In this document: positions 26,235 through 38,800 of the stretch, piece after piece
Numbering within the stretch: the stretch's first letter is position 1
Layout: each line of letters opens with the position of its first letter
Assembly (NCBI RefSeq): GCF_008831285.2
Contig: NC_045139.1
Location: 31,655,706 to 31,719,705, forward strand
Length of the DNA: 64,000 nucleotides
Reading direction: 5' to 3'
Source: Nymphaea colorata
Lineage: Eukaryota > Streptophyta > Magnoliopsida > Nymphaeales > Nymphaeaceae
The notes under the pieces: model-generated
What the model saw: only the letters and a program-made list of their open reading frames with translations
Told to the model about the DNA's origin: nothing
The model's database searches: none
Made by a program: the position numbers and the translations under genes

Positions 26235-27209
26235 TTCACCTTCCACCTCCTCTCTCCCATCCGCTTCCCCTCTCTTCCTCAGCAATCAGGTGATTCAGGT
26301 CTTCTCATCATTTTAATGAAAAGGAAATGTAATTGGGACTTCCCTCTCTCTTTAATTTCTCCATCAAGCTCCCTCTCTCAATGAACTACTAACTCTGCAT
26401 GCAGCAAAAACACTTGTAACAAATTCTCTTGATCCTGGCAGGCAGCAGGAAATACATTTATGACAAATTAACATTGATTCTTGCAGACAGGTCAGTTGGG
26501 CATAGTCCCACCCAAGGAAAGAACGCCAGAAGCCATAGCCAAGGCCGTGGAAGCCATGGAGAGCTTGCAGGACTCCGACTTCAGGGGCGGCTTCATTCTC
26601 GAGAAGATCCTGGGCCCTCTATCCACAGGACATCTTGAGCTGAAAGACAGAAACCCTGACAGCAACCCAAGAGTCACTTTCAACTACTTCAAGGAGCCTG
26701 AGGATCTGAAAAGATGCGTGGATGGATTGAACACTATAACCAGAATGGTAGATTCCAAAGCCTTTCAGAAGTTCAGGTATCCATACATCACAGTGGGGCA
26801 GATGATAAACATGACCGTCAACTTCCCTGTCAACCTCATTCCCAAGCAGGCCAACGACTCCTCCTCCATGGAGCAGTACTGTAAGGACACTGTCATGACC
26901 ATCTGGCACTACCATGGAGGATGCCAAGTGGGTAGGGTTGTCGACCATGACTACAAAGTCCTTGGAGTTGATGCTCTTAGAGTCATCGATGGCTCAACTT
27001 TCAATGCTTCACCTGGTACAAATCCGCAGGCCACAGTTATGATGCTTGGAAGGTAAAATCTCTCTCTCTCTCTATTAACATACATAACATACATATATGT
27101 ATGCATGCATATAATAAACCATTCATTAACATGTAGCTTGTTCTTACAATACAGATACATGGGGCTGAAGATTGAGAGAGAAAGGCTTGGTATGCATGGG
27201 AGCAACTAG
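23399..27209 (+). CDS. HOTHEAD-like GMC oxidoreductase (FAD-dependent)
   Basis: Five exons: 23399-23477, 23950-24591, 25249-25652, 26487-27052, 27155-27209, in phase with GT/AG borders, giving 581 residues, close to Arabidopsis HOTHEAD. Residues 1-24 are a hydrophobic signal peptide, so the enzyme is probably secreted. The FAD-binding motif IIVGGGTAGC is at about residues 48-57. INARARVLGGGS, SAGAIGSPQLLMLSG and the C-terminal IWHYHGGC (His516, His518) with GTNPQATVMMLGR (Asn554) are GMC signatures; the His/Asn pair is the expected active site. HOTHEAD is linked to oxidation of long-chain omega-hydroxy fatty acids for cutin and to organ fusion; related proteins are often labelled mandelonitrile lyase-like. 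The wording of several motifs (GCQVGRVVDHDYKVLG) points to the wider HOTHEAD-like clade rather than HTH itself. Intron 3 is long and CT-rich. Confidence 0.95.
25681..25785. repeat. 53-bp tandem duplication in HOTHEAD-like intron 3
   Basis: The segment from 25681 repeats from 25734 with a few mismatches (both begin TCGCTTTCTATACTGAATTC). It lies just after the splice donor. Confidence 0.85.
26090..26290. repeat. CT-rich low-complexity tract in HOTHEAD-like intron 3
   Basis: Runs of TCTCTC and TTCCCTTCTTCTC, partly tandem (CTTCTCTCATTTCTCTC occurs twice). Open frames here are repeat artefacts. Confidence 0.85.
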
Positions 27210-27326
27210 AAATACATTACCGAGTTTAGTGAATGTTTCAGTTGAAGATGCCTTCAATAAGAAAAATTGAAGGAAATGTATTCTTCTTTTCCAGTTGTAT
27301 TTTGTACTGTGAAGGAGTTTTTGAAA

Positions 27327-27332
27327 AATAAA
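27327..27332 (+). terminator. Candidate poly(A) signal of the HOTHEAD-like gene
   Basis: AATAAA 118 bp after the stop codon. Confidence 0.5.
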
Positions 27333-27625
27333 AATATGATGCGTTTGTAGCTTGTCTGTTCTATGCTTGAAAAGCAGGAACGACTCCGAAGTATGAGAAA
27401 GGGAACTGAACACAAAATGGCAAAGCCAAGTTAACGCAAATGCCAAGGGCCGGGCCAGATTATAATAAAGAATGTTAGATGCCTAAGGCACAAAAGCACG
27501 ATCAACTAGACAATACATATAGAGAAGAATACTGGGAAAATTTTGACATGATAGGTCACTGGTTGCAGTACTAACTCTGAAATCTGAACTTAGGAAAGGA
27601 ATAAGTTCCAGTGCTTGAGTGCAGT

Positions 27626-27665
<40 letters not shown>

Positions 27666-28477
27666 CCAAGTATTGACTTGAAACTGGATCCAATTAATTG
27701 GACCAAGTAAAGAAAACTGGAGTGAATCGTATTGGACTTGGACCTGGTGTACAGAGTAAGAGATTGAATATGTTGCATGAATTCTCACATCATGATCATT
27801 CTCAAAAGATTGCTAATTGGTTGGGGACCAAGTGCATCTAATGAAGCCCACACCATGGAGCCCAGCACCATATCCTTCAACTCAGTCTGGCTACCAAAAA
27901 AGCTGTATAGCGAGAAGGATATGACCCACTCTATGGCATCAAATCTCATGCTGACCTTCTCGGAGATTTCATTAAGGGGAACAAGGGAATGTCCCCATTT
28001 CAGAAAGGAATATAAGCATCCCACTACCCTCTAGTGGGCTTCAACTACTAGACCCGCGATTCAAGTTTTGTGAGCATCAACTCTCTGTGCAAGCCGAAAC
28101 ACAACTCAACTTTGGAAGCCGAGGGACAGGGTCTCAGGTTTAATTAAATGTTAATTCAATGCTGAAAAACATCTACTTTCATTTTAATATGATTTCAAAT
28201 TTGATTTTTCTGTGTCATACCCTTTTTTAGCTAGTTAAAGGAAACAACTGTTTTCATTTAGGAATAATAAATGAGCCAAAAATTACCTCTTTAATGTGAT
28301 CGGACCCTCTTCATGGTAGGGGAGTGCATGGGTCATATTAATTTCGCAAATTTCTTTCTTTTCACATTTCTTTTTTAGAATTTAAACAGCACGGATGTGA
28401 TTCAAATCAAATTCTGTTTAATAACAATTACTGTAGCTTTGGAAAAAAAAAAGGGAGAGAGAGAGAGAGAGTGCGTA

Positions 28478-28572
<95 letters not shown>

Positions 28573-28673
28573 GCAGGTACTTCTAAATCTTCAAAAGCAA
28601 CTTCCTTCCCGCTATAATAAAAAACACATGGTAGTGACTAAATAAAAAATCCAGCTACGCACACGCGCACACT

Positions 28674-28722
<49 letters not shown>

Positions 28723-29943
28723 TGAAATCAGCTGGCTACCTTGTAGCCGAATGGCTATTCTTTTGTTTAGTATCATTAAAACTGCCGCAAAAGCATTCCT
28801 TCGTTAAAAACCGTGGCCAAGTAACTAGACATCACAATTGCACCTTCTGTGATAGTTTTCAGTGACACAAAATAACAAAAAAAAATAACCATCCAGCCAT
28901 AGACATAGGTGGTTGATTTTGATTTATCTATATATAAATGTATGTAAATATATAGCTTTAGCTAATGGATGCATTGAATTGGGTGGAGTCTGTGTGGCCG
29001 TATGCAACTATTAAAGCATTATGTAATTTACCAGATGGAGCGCTGAAGGCAAGCCATTGCTGTTGGCCCAGCAGTGGAATTAACAATTGGTAGATCGTAA
29101 CCAAAATTAAAGAAAAATACAAACACCTCCAACTTCGTGATGGAGTTTTGTATAGAAAAGGAACTTGAGCCTACCGGCGGCTTGAAGAGCACATTGCTTA
29201 AGAGATGCATGGCACCAAGTGGATCAAGTACAAAAGAGAGAGAGAGAACAGTATATTCACTACCTTTTACCATCCTATACACAATGTCCGGCTAATTGAA
29301 CCAGCTGATTTTTTGAAATCCAATTTCATTGATGAACTCAAAAGGCTAAAGCCTGTTCTAAGTCTTAAAAAATTGTCGACATATCCTCAAGAAATTTAAA
29401 ACACTTTAAACGCATTGATTTTAATCTTAATTACAAAATTCAATCTTTGTATCAAATATTGATCATTCTTTTTAGACCTGTACAGACTTGGAACTTTTTA
29501 AGTTCATCAAGTAAAACTTATAATACCGGCAGAAATATGACCGGACCAGCTAGACAATCATAAATAGTAGAATGCCAAGAGTGTGTATATATATATATAA
29601 GAGAGCGTCCCTAGAGAGTTGAGAATATGACAAGGATATGCTGGTGCGGGTTCCTATCGAGGCGATTCTACATGTTGTCGCACACGTCCATTCATGCCTT
29701 TGCATCTCTTCCCCATCTCCATTCTCACCTTTTCTTCTTCTACCCATGTCCTGAGAGTAAACACGCAGGAGACTGAGGCCCTTAAAGTAGACAAAATGAA
29801 CAGAAGAGATTGACGGCCGGCTACATCGCCAAAAGAAAGAAAGTGATCGTACGCATTAATGGTCAAGAGAATAAGCACTTTGGTGGCGACCCCTTCGACT
29901 TGAAAACAGCGACTCGGCTCTGCTAAAGATCAAAGGAAGATAA
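27333..29943. other. Gene-free stretch with microsatellites
   Basis: Holds (CT)n at 27629-27660, a compound (TA)n(GA)n at about 28487-28572 and (AT)n at about 28676-28719. Around 29120-29220 the plus strand reads LQLRDGVLYRKG and a short continuation with stops, weakly reminiscent of a retroelement integrase zinc-finger region, too little to call. No gene recognised. Confidence 0.5.
28487..28572. repeat. Compound (TA)n(GA)n microsatellite
   Basis: About 65 bp of TA followed by about 20 bp of GA, preceded by GA and GT runs. Same TA-to-GA order as at 9905-10009. Confidence 0.95.
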
Positions 29944-29951
29944 GGATATCC
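29944..29951 (+). promoter_or_regulatory. P1BS motif (PHR1 site) upstream of MIR399
   Basis: GGATATCC fits GNATATNC, the palindromic site bound by PHR1/PHL factors that activate phosphate-starvation genes, including MIR399. It is 88 bp before the TATA box. Confidence 0.7.
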
Positions 29952-29967
29952 ATGGTATAACCCCCCA

Positions 29968-29975
29968 GCATATGC
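29968..29975 (+). promoter_or_regulatory. Second P1BS motif upstream of MIR399
   Basis: GCATATGC also fits GNATATNC. Two sites 24 bp apart, in the proximal promoter position expected for MIR399. Confidence 0.7.
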
Positions 29976-30031
29976 CATTATCCTCTCTCTTTCTCTCTCT
30001 CTCTCTCTACAAAGGTTGAAGGTGAAGAGGG

Positions 30032-30039
30032 TTTATATA
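30032..30039 (+). promoter_or_regulatory. TATA box of MIR399
   Basis: TTTATATA, about 45-50 bp before the predicted hairpin base; transcription would start near 30060-30070. A CT run (29986-30008) lies just upstream. Confidence 0.55.
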
Positions 30040-30079
30040 CCAACCAGTGGGTGGGTTCTCTTTGTGTAGCAGCTCGGTT

Positions 30080-30220
30080 GTGTGAGCAAACTAATTGCAG
30101 GGCTTCTCTCTGTTGGCAGATAACTGGAAGAGTATGTCCATGATCCATACTATATATGTAGAATACTTCAAAGTCATCTGCCAAAGGAGAGTTGCCCTGC
30201 AACTTGTTTTGCTCAAATGG
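30080..30220 (+). ncRNA. MIR399: MIR399 microRNA precursor
   Basis: The 21 nt at 30179-30199 (begins TGCCAAAGGA, ends GTTGCCCTG) match mature miR399 as I remember it for the b/c type. It sits on the 3' arm as in known MIR399 genes. The 5' arm 30097-30120 pairs with 30177-30200 over 24 positions with 20 Watson-Crick pairs, one G:U and three mismatches. The stem continues both ways: TGAGCAAA (30083-30090) pairs with the complement at 30207-30214, and GGAAGAGTAT pairs with ATACTTC on the loop side. miR399 is induced by phosphate starvation, moves in the phloem and represses PHO2/UBC24, raising phosphate uptake. The primary transcript may be spliced: a good donor lies at 30241 (AAG/GTATGT) and a good acceptor ends near 30427. 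Confidence 0.93.
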
Positions 30221-30427
30221 GTACATGATCACCATCACCAAGGTATGTGAAGCTACTAATTCAGCGGCTTAGGGCAATGCGTTCGATTCAAACCTCCGCA
30301 GATTGAGATCTAATAGGCATATAAGCCAGCTATCTCCTCTATGTCAAGTTTCCTGATCCACAACCGAAAGGTGATCTTTGCTATTGTTGGTTTCATTAAC
30401 TTTATGAACGTTTATTCTTCTGCCCAG

Positions 30428-32875
30428 AATCATCTGGACTCTTTTTGAATGTGGAGCAATTTCTGACATCTTAAGCATATTGTCTGCAAATTAAGTCCCG
30501 TTTCAATTTATTTCTAGTACATCCTTGGTGTAGATTTTCATGTTTGATGTTGGTACCAACAGGATTCTCATAATGGGGCGAACCTAGCTGTATTGCTGTA
30601 ACCTATGCCTCAATTCTCACAAGGATGGTTACTTGTGGAAACAGTCTTGAGTTGGGGAGGTGGATCTAAGGAGTTTTAAGCTGCTCTCAAGAAGGTTAGC
30701 CTTCAGTTTACCTTTCACTCATTTCAAAAATTCAGGAAAGAAAAAAAAAATGAATATTTAGGATCACTTATATCGCAGTTTTACTCCCAAAGAATAATAA
30801 AACATAAGAATAAAGGAAGCAGAACAATAAAACAGTAAGAATAAAAGAAGCCGAAGCATGTTTTTTATAACCGTGTTTATGTTCTGCTTCAATCCAACGC
30901 ACGCCTCACGCAATGGAACAATGCTGCAAATGGCATTGATTCTTCTGCCTTTAAGGGTTCTTGAGTCCTGACTTAGAGCGCCCTGTGTTTGGCTTGGACC
31001 CTTGTTGTTATAGTTTCGACAACCTCTCTCTCTCTCTCTCTCTCTTCCTCATCTTCCTTTCTTCTTCTTCGCTTCAACTGTTCTTTCCTTTGGTTTGTTT
31101 TGTTTCTGGCCAAGTTTCTGCAAAGAAGTCAGGAACTGTGCCCAGTTGGAGAATGAACAATTTCGGCCCCCATGGAAGCCATCTACGTATAAGAAAGCTA
31201 CACCTCCTGTTAATGGTACTAATTTCATATTTGGGGTGCTTAGTTGAAATAAATGGAAAGACCAGCTTTATCTTCATTCCCGCAGCTGTCAATGATGTCT
31301 CCGTTACCAAGGCCCCTGTAACTACCTAGGGATGTAAACACTAAGCAGTTCAAAGTCCGGTCAGATATAGCCTTTATAAAACTCGCTTAACCAGATTCTG
31401 TGTAAAACTGGATGCAGATTAAGACTTTTCAGACCCCATTTTATACTGAATCCTGATCCAACTAGCATAAGGTCTAAAGTTTACACATAATCGGGTTCCA
31501 CTTATAATTTTTGGATACAGATGCCATATGATAGCCAATGCCAGGACGCTTGTCGTTCTTGTCAAAAGCACAATTAAAATGAAACAGAATACAGAAACGA
31601 TAGGACAGCTGAGGTGGTGAAAAGAGTGTTTTGGAAAATACCCATTCTTTACAGACAATGATATTCAGGAAAACAGTGCAAATCAGCAGGTAAAAATGGT
31701 AGTGAATTTAGACAAAGAAAGCAGGTTTCTAACCATGGTACTAAGCTCTTCTTGTATACATGGAAAAGACAAGGATGAAACCTATATTGGCTCACAGAAA
31801 ACTGTTTACATGCAATCAAAGAATTCGATGTGTGTTATCTTAAAAAAGAACTGGCAAACTTTTCATATGAGCCAGCTTGTTCTCATGTCATGGCTACTTT
31901 ATATGCATGGTCATCGAACTTTAACGGCAATTGGAAAAGGTGACCACCTTTAGCGAGCGATGGGAATTTGACATGTCGGATAACGTCGATCTGGTTATAT
32001 CGAATCGATGGTTGTGATGACTGCCAATTCAAAAAGGCAAATGCACGTATTCCTTCTTTTAAGAGAGTTGCTCTGCACACATCTACTACTGAGTCATCCA
32101 ATTGGAATAATCTAACACTTTGAGGCAAACACACTTTAGTTTCCGTGTTTGGCAAAGATCATATTCTACATATAAAATCATTTTTTAAGAAAGATGAACA
32201 GCAAATTGTTCTTTGACTTTAAAATAAATAAATTCACAGATAGCAACGAGTCTCATGCTAATAGCTCACAAGTCTTAACGTAGGCAGTTCTTTCATGAGG
32301 GATGATAAGCATGGCAGTTTTTCGTAGATTACCAAGAGTCTCTGCAGAAGCGGCATTTGAATTGTGGGACTTCAACACGGCCAGTTTGTGTGATGCCTAT
32401 CACAACGTCGTCTGTAGAAATTTATGAAAATGCCTCTTTCTCCAAGTACAAAGGTGGTTTCGGTACAACCAGAACATCCTTTTATGAGTTTTTCATTATT
32501 TGTCATCTCTCAGAACATATACGTTGTTCCCAAGAAACAGTATCATTTCAAATGGAGGAAGCTGCAATTCGCACCAAACTAGGCACCAACACCATGCCGG
32601 ATATGGAATTGTACTAATGTGCCAGTTCAAGTATTGGGTAAAAATCCAAAGGCACCTGTCATAAGGAGAAAAGGGAATCACCGCAGTAGACAGCCTCGTT
32701 CGCATCTGCAGATGTGCTACAATCAACAAAAATGAGGAGCTAATGACCATAGCCTCCCGCACAGAGAGGGGATCAGGTGACACCATTTCATGCTGTACAA
32801 CTAGGTTTTCACCTGCCAAAACACCCTCTTCTACACTTTAAAAGAAAAAATCTGGACAAATAAATAAGAGAAAAA
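30428..32875. other. Mostly gene-free; possible MIR399 3' exon and Der-like gene 3' region
   Basis: Sequence after 30428 could be the second exon of the MIR399 primary transcript. A CT run lies at 31022-31045. Sequence at 32500-32875 is probably 3' UTR of the minus-strand Der-like gene. No certain gene beyond the small frame at 31153. Confidence 0.45.
31153..31329 (+). CDS. Small hypothetical ORF, 58 residues
   Basis: ATG at 31153 after a CT-rich leader-like tract. The product starts with a basic stretch (HLRIRKLH) followed by a hydrophobic run LLLMVLISYLG, like a signal peptide or single membrane segment, then a polar tail ending VTKAPVTT. I recognise no family. It could be a small secreted peptide or chance. 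Confidence 0.2.
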   Translation: MNNFGPHGSHLRIRKLHLLLMVLISYLGCLVEINGKTSFIFIPAAVNDVSVTKAPVTT

Positions 32876-35800
32876 CTAAGCAGCTTCAAGAGGTGATTCT
32901 CTGGACAACACTCTTTTGTCTGAGGCAACAGCTTTTACAAACTTTGTCGTTCTAGGACCTGATTCCTTAAAGGTGTGTCCCGTTTTCCGGGGAATGTTTC
33001 GCTGAATAATGCGGATAGGAATGCCACCCATGTCAAAGTCTTCTTTCAAAGACTTCATCAAAAACCTGATGTCTGTGTCTGAGAGCTGTACTGATCCACT
33101 TGTGAAAGCAACAAAAGTAGGTGGACGAGCCTTAACCTGTGTGAAGTACTTAATTTTTGGTTGGGAAGCTAGATCTTTCCATGAATGCCTGCTCATGACC
33201 TATGAAACCAACACAACAGACAAGACAACATTCAAAATCATGAGGCAGCGTTGATAAACGCAACTCTTTATGTGAAATAAGATATCATAATCTAACAGTA
33301 ATAGAGTGAACGAAAAGCCAATCTTCCTGACCAACAATATGAACCTCTAAACAGCAACAAGATTGTTTTGTATCTTTTAATGCAGGTGTGTGCACTGCTT
33401 CATGTGGCGGCCAAGCAACTAGAACCAGTTAAAGTAGAACAATAAAGCTCCTATTTTGCGGTTGCTCTGGAGAGCATTAATAATTCCACACCACAGGATG
33501 TCATGGGCATGGTAGCGCTCTAGTGATACCAGTTCAACAAAGATAACTGCCACTGTCATGATAATCATATTCTAGTTAGTTCAATTTTCACTTTCATACA
33601 AGAATCGGGTGCACTATTTTCAAAAGTATATTCATTGTTCATGCCAAAGCATTTTGACTGACATAGTTGGATAGTGATGTATATCATAACAAAGGAGTGT
33701 CATGGAAATCTTTAACTTGCATAGTTCCAGTCACCGAGTTATTCAGCAAAAACAACGATAGTTTGCAGCACTAATAACTGCTGAAACTGAATTTATCTTT
33801 GTTCAAGCGTAACCAATTTCAATTGATTCTCTGCTTACGCCCATAATTTTAATCTCCCACAAATCCTACACATGGCAAAAGATTAGTAATACTGCTGCTA
33901 TTACTGCTGATCCTAGTGAAAAGAATTGCATATTGTTTTCCAATTAGGGAAATACATAAGAAATTAGAAGTGATAATAAATATGCAAACATGAACATGTA
34001 GGAATTTATCAAAATGAAGCCAAGAAATACCTTTCGGAGCCAACGGTTAAGGCGTGCAGTTGGTAACCTTAAACACCATTTCTCATAAGTATCAATTACC
34101 CTTCTCATAACTGCCATTCGGCCTCTCCCTTCCAACGCTGAAACAAACACAACAGGTATGCCTGTGACCTGCAAAATAGAGGAAGAGAGAGATGGGAGAA
34201 GGAATATATGCTAATCAGATTCTGTTCTATAACATCAGAATAATCGTGACTTTATTAATAATCAAGCAGGAAAACGGAAAAAAGGGATCATATTATGGTT
34301 TTCTATTTTTCTATTTATGAAGGGAAAGGCGCCTTTGTATCACAAAGCTAGCTCCAACAAAATCTACGATTTCATTTTCAAGAAACCAGATCTAAGCACT
34401 TTTAAAGTTTAAACCACCCATACAGAGGGAATTTTTCTACTCGATCATACATCTTTCGTTTCTCTTTCTCCTGATGACTTTTCCTGTATACAACCTGCAA
34501 AATTTTATCAGAGCAGTTTCCAAGAGAACATTGACGATATTCACTGCTATGACAAAAATATCGCCAACCACTACAGCTTCAGCCATCTTTTCAAATTTTC
34601 ATTCGTAATATAGCTCAAAAAGGCAGTAAAGTTTGTCATTGATGTTTTTTCCCTTTTCAAATGGTCCCCTTTTCTATTATTATCAGCAAGGAAGACCCCA
34701 ACCAGATTATGCCAAGAAATGCACCCCGATGACTCAACTCTTAATGTCCTACAAGTCTACAGCTTGACTGTCTTAGGTTCAAGCCTAGTAGGCAAAAAAA
34801 AAGTAATTTCTTTTGCCATTAGCTTTACATAGCTGATTTCAGTTCATATCAGTCAGCACATGAGCTGCAAGGCATTTGCAGTGCAACAAAAAGTCTCCAA
34901 CCGAGTCAGCTCCATAGAGAACCTATGTTGTCCACTATTTCAGTTAGTGGTCCACAGAATATCACACAAACATTATAAATTGAAAAAAGAAAAATAGAAT
35001 CATATACATCCAAACTGGAAAAATAGATTTCATATATAACATGTTAGTCCTGGCATTACCACTCATTTATATCTAATCATAGTACAATGTTCATTTGTGT
35101 ATAGTAACCAACCATCTACAAGAGATAACAAACATAAAAAAAATGATTCAAGGAAAAATTTGGAGAAAAATCATATACAGTAAGAAGCAACATGGAGTGT
35201 AGCATGCTGCAATTTATAGGAAATCAACAAACCTGAGGCAGAACTGTCTGAATCTCTTCACGCACAGCTGTGATTACCTTTTCAGATAACTTTGGATCTT
35301 TTTTACCTCTCAGGAGATCCATCTTGTTCACAACCACAACCAGCCCTCTTCCTTCTTCAATTGCACGGCGGGCTATGACGACTTCAGCATGTCTCATGCT
35401 GCATTTGGCTTTAGCAATCTGCATAGGTGCACAAGCAAACTTTATAACATGGTGGATACAAATGAATGCATCGAAATTTATATTAGGCATTCCACAATTT
35501 GTATTTAACTAGGCAACACAATTTTTTCCTTATTTGCTGTTGAATACTCATTCACAAGGCAATACAACTAACTCAGTTTGTTATAATCAAGCAACTCATG
35601 GCCACCTTGGAAGCTATAAAGCTAAGAAATTTTCACTTTTCCATGTGATCGTAAGGGGTAAAAAACAACATAAAGAAATTTCCCTTTATTAGGGTACATT
35701 AATATTTACATTAATACATTTCCCTTTTCTACCTGTAGTTACATGGAGAAATTTATGGAGCATAACCATTTTAACAAAAACAAACTGAAGACGTATTGCT

Positions 35801-38800
35801 AGTTTTACAAAAGCGTAAATAAAAATACTACCAAGTTAAAAAAATAATAAGAGTTAGACAGTTATGAATGCCAAAAAGGAGAAATACACTTCAACAAGAA
35901 CATAAGGTTATTGATTTTCTGAAAGATGGTTTGCATGAAGCCAGCCATTCGGAGTCCTAAAGGACGGATTGAAGCAAAATAACAATCATATATTGTTCTT
36001 TTGCTTCCATGTTCTTGTTTTCTTTCCATTGTTCAGACTCTTCTCTGTTGGTGATCATGCAACAAATAGCTAGAGCCTGTACCTTTTAATGCATTATAAA
36101 ATAGAAAGTGCCTGCCCATTCTCCTTATGGTGTTGCATGACTACCACTTAGTTGTATCACAAACAGTTGCTTTATGTAAGTTTTACTCCATGCACGATGA
36201 TCAGAACCTCTCATCACATCTTTGATCTTTCTCATCAACTGCACATTTTTATAAGCTTGTGGTAAGCAGAGACTGTCCGTATGAATGGGAACCAGATTAT
36301 CTTCCACCACTTGAAACTATGAGCATGCACACTTGCACATTTGTTGAACAGTGTGTTAGATTAGATGGATAGGGTAGTCTCTACATGCATATTGTTTGGT
36401 GAGTACCATTCATGTACATGCATATTGTTTGGTGAGTACCATTCATGAATTCCAAAATCCAAACATTATGGAAGAATAAAAATAAATGCATCTTCAGACC
36501 ATGACACAGAAACATACGACCACAGTACACCAGCTTGCTATGACTTGGAATGAACTCTTAAGTCTTACACAATATTTCAAAGTCAACAATAGGATCTTCC
36601 ACTAATTTAACATGGACATCCCATCTTCGCCAGGCACTTACATTTTCATAGAAGGTCAAAAATAAATTGTCATATAAATATTCCATGCCCACACTTTCTG
36701 GCCCCTCCTATTCCTTATTAACCCATCCTTACCTAGCTCCTTGGTATCCAAAAGTTCTAGCAAAAAGAAAAAATTATTAACTCAAAAGAATGAGACCAAC
36801 TAAAGAAACTATAGTGAAAACAAGGTGCATACTGACACGTTCACTTAAGAAAGGGCTGCTAACTACTAATGGATTAATTGTCCTAGAAGAAGCCATATTT
36901 AGCAGGGGGGGGATTATAAAAAGTATAGTCTTCCAAACAAAAATTTAATTGCAATACATATCATCAATTCCTTGTCAAAAAGCAGGTGTAACTCATTACT
37001 TTTTTCCATCACAACAAAGCCCAAAAGCATTTCCATAAAGCATGAAATCATTGTTGCAAACCTCTTCTGCATCAAGCACTAAAGCAACAATATTTGCCCT
37101 CATAAGGTGTTTTCTTGATTGTACAATACTCAAGGATGCAGGTCCTCTCTCTTGTTTTGTTCTCTGCAGCCAACCTGCAGTATCTACCTGTACCATTATC
37201 AGCAATGGACATATAAGAGCAATAAAAGATACCTATACAACCAAAAGAGGGGGACAAATAGAGGAACAGAGAAAGAAAATAAAGAAAGCATGTCCATAGT
37301 AATTCAAAACCTTCTCTTTATTTCCGTTACTTTATCACCAATTTATTTTATGAGTTGGGTGTTTGTCTGTCTACTCACCACAATCAGATGGTCCACAACA
37401 TTTTAGGCATATTTCAGCAAAAATATCCCTTTCCACGGGTTATGAGCAATAGCTTTTAGGGTGCAGGTCAAATGAATGGTGCATGCCGAAGCTGCACAAG
37501 AAATATAGTCAGGCAGGTGCCCAAACAAAATGTTTCAAAAGTTGATGAGAATAAAAGGCAGATGATCATGTCTCTTTATCAAATATATGCAATATCTTAG
37601 TTGAATATGATCGAGTCCACCTTGGCTACAGATATGGACTGAAAAAAGAAAGACAAGGCAATTTAAAAATAGAGCATGTTGGCATTTACTTAGGTCTTTG
37701 AATTTCAAATGTATGTAACAGTGCCCGACACTCCAAGACATCCTTGGTACTTTCAAAAATGTAAAGTACATAGATTAACCATGTTAGTGTCTTCAGGTAA
37801 AAGGAAATGATGAATAGTAGCTTAACTGCATCCATGAAATTTTTGCAGATTGTCTAGAGAATAGAATTGAACGAAGGACACCATTGCCGAATTTGACAAG
37901 CAAAAAACGAAGAGAAAGGGAGGAAGTTTTTTTTTATTGCTAAAAGGTCTTAGTACAAGGACTGAAGTGCAACATGCTCCAAGAATAGAGACAAACCAGA
38001 TCACAAGTTAATCATAACAATTTGTAGAGTCTTACCAAGTATATTTTTCTCCCCTGAAAGTAAAAATGAGCTCTAATTGAATCTCTGGTCAAGCCAGACT
38101 CAGGTCCCACTAAAACGCGGTCATCTAACAGCAAAGCATTTAGCAAAGTGGACTTGCCCACGTTCGGGCATCCTACTATTGCCAACTGCAGTGGTGCATC
38201 ACCATCCTCAGTATTTGAGACGTTGTCCAGGGGTGTGAGGTTGTCTGAAACACAGAACTTTAAAAGACTAAACAACAGAATTGAAAAAAGGGTATACAAT
38301 TGCATTATGCAATTACACCTTGACAGAGACTAAAATTATGAAACATTATGTTCACAGCAAGCATATAAAGCTCTAGCAGGGCCTCAATAGAAACTGAGGC
38401 TCGAAATAAGATGGATTCTCCAACAATTGAAAAGAAAAGGGTAGTAAGTAAATGCTGTCTGATTTATTCATGAAAATCCGTCCATAAACATCAATTCAGA
38501 AAGTCACAAACATGACATTGAACTGACAATTACACCATGAATAGTAATAATCAGAAATTCCATTTTCTATTCTCCAATGCACCCTTCAACATTTCGAAGG
38601 AATGTCCATATGTAGGAAAAGTATATATACGTGACAATCAAATTAGCATGATGACTGTCACTTTCACAAGCCACTGGACTCTGGTATTCAATATCAAGAA
38701 ATCTCCCAAAGATATATCGCAAATAAAGGAAACTTAAAAGCATGAAGCACCTGGTTCAAGTTCCACACTCAATGTAACAAACATTTCCAAATTATATACA

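Noticed and set aside
27777..28034. Opposite-strand 80-codon frames as a gene
   Set aside because: Open on both strands with no recognised motif, splice context or leader.
29028..29220. Integrase zinc-finger-like fragment (DGVLYRKG)
   Set aside because: Only a handful of residues match and stops follow at once; not enough to call a retroelement.
32496..32819. 107-codon minus-strand frame after the Der-like gene
   Set aside because: Lies where the Der-like 3' UTR is expected and matches no domain.
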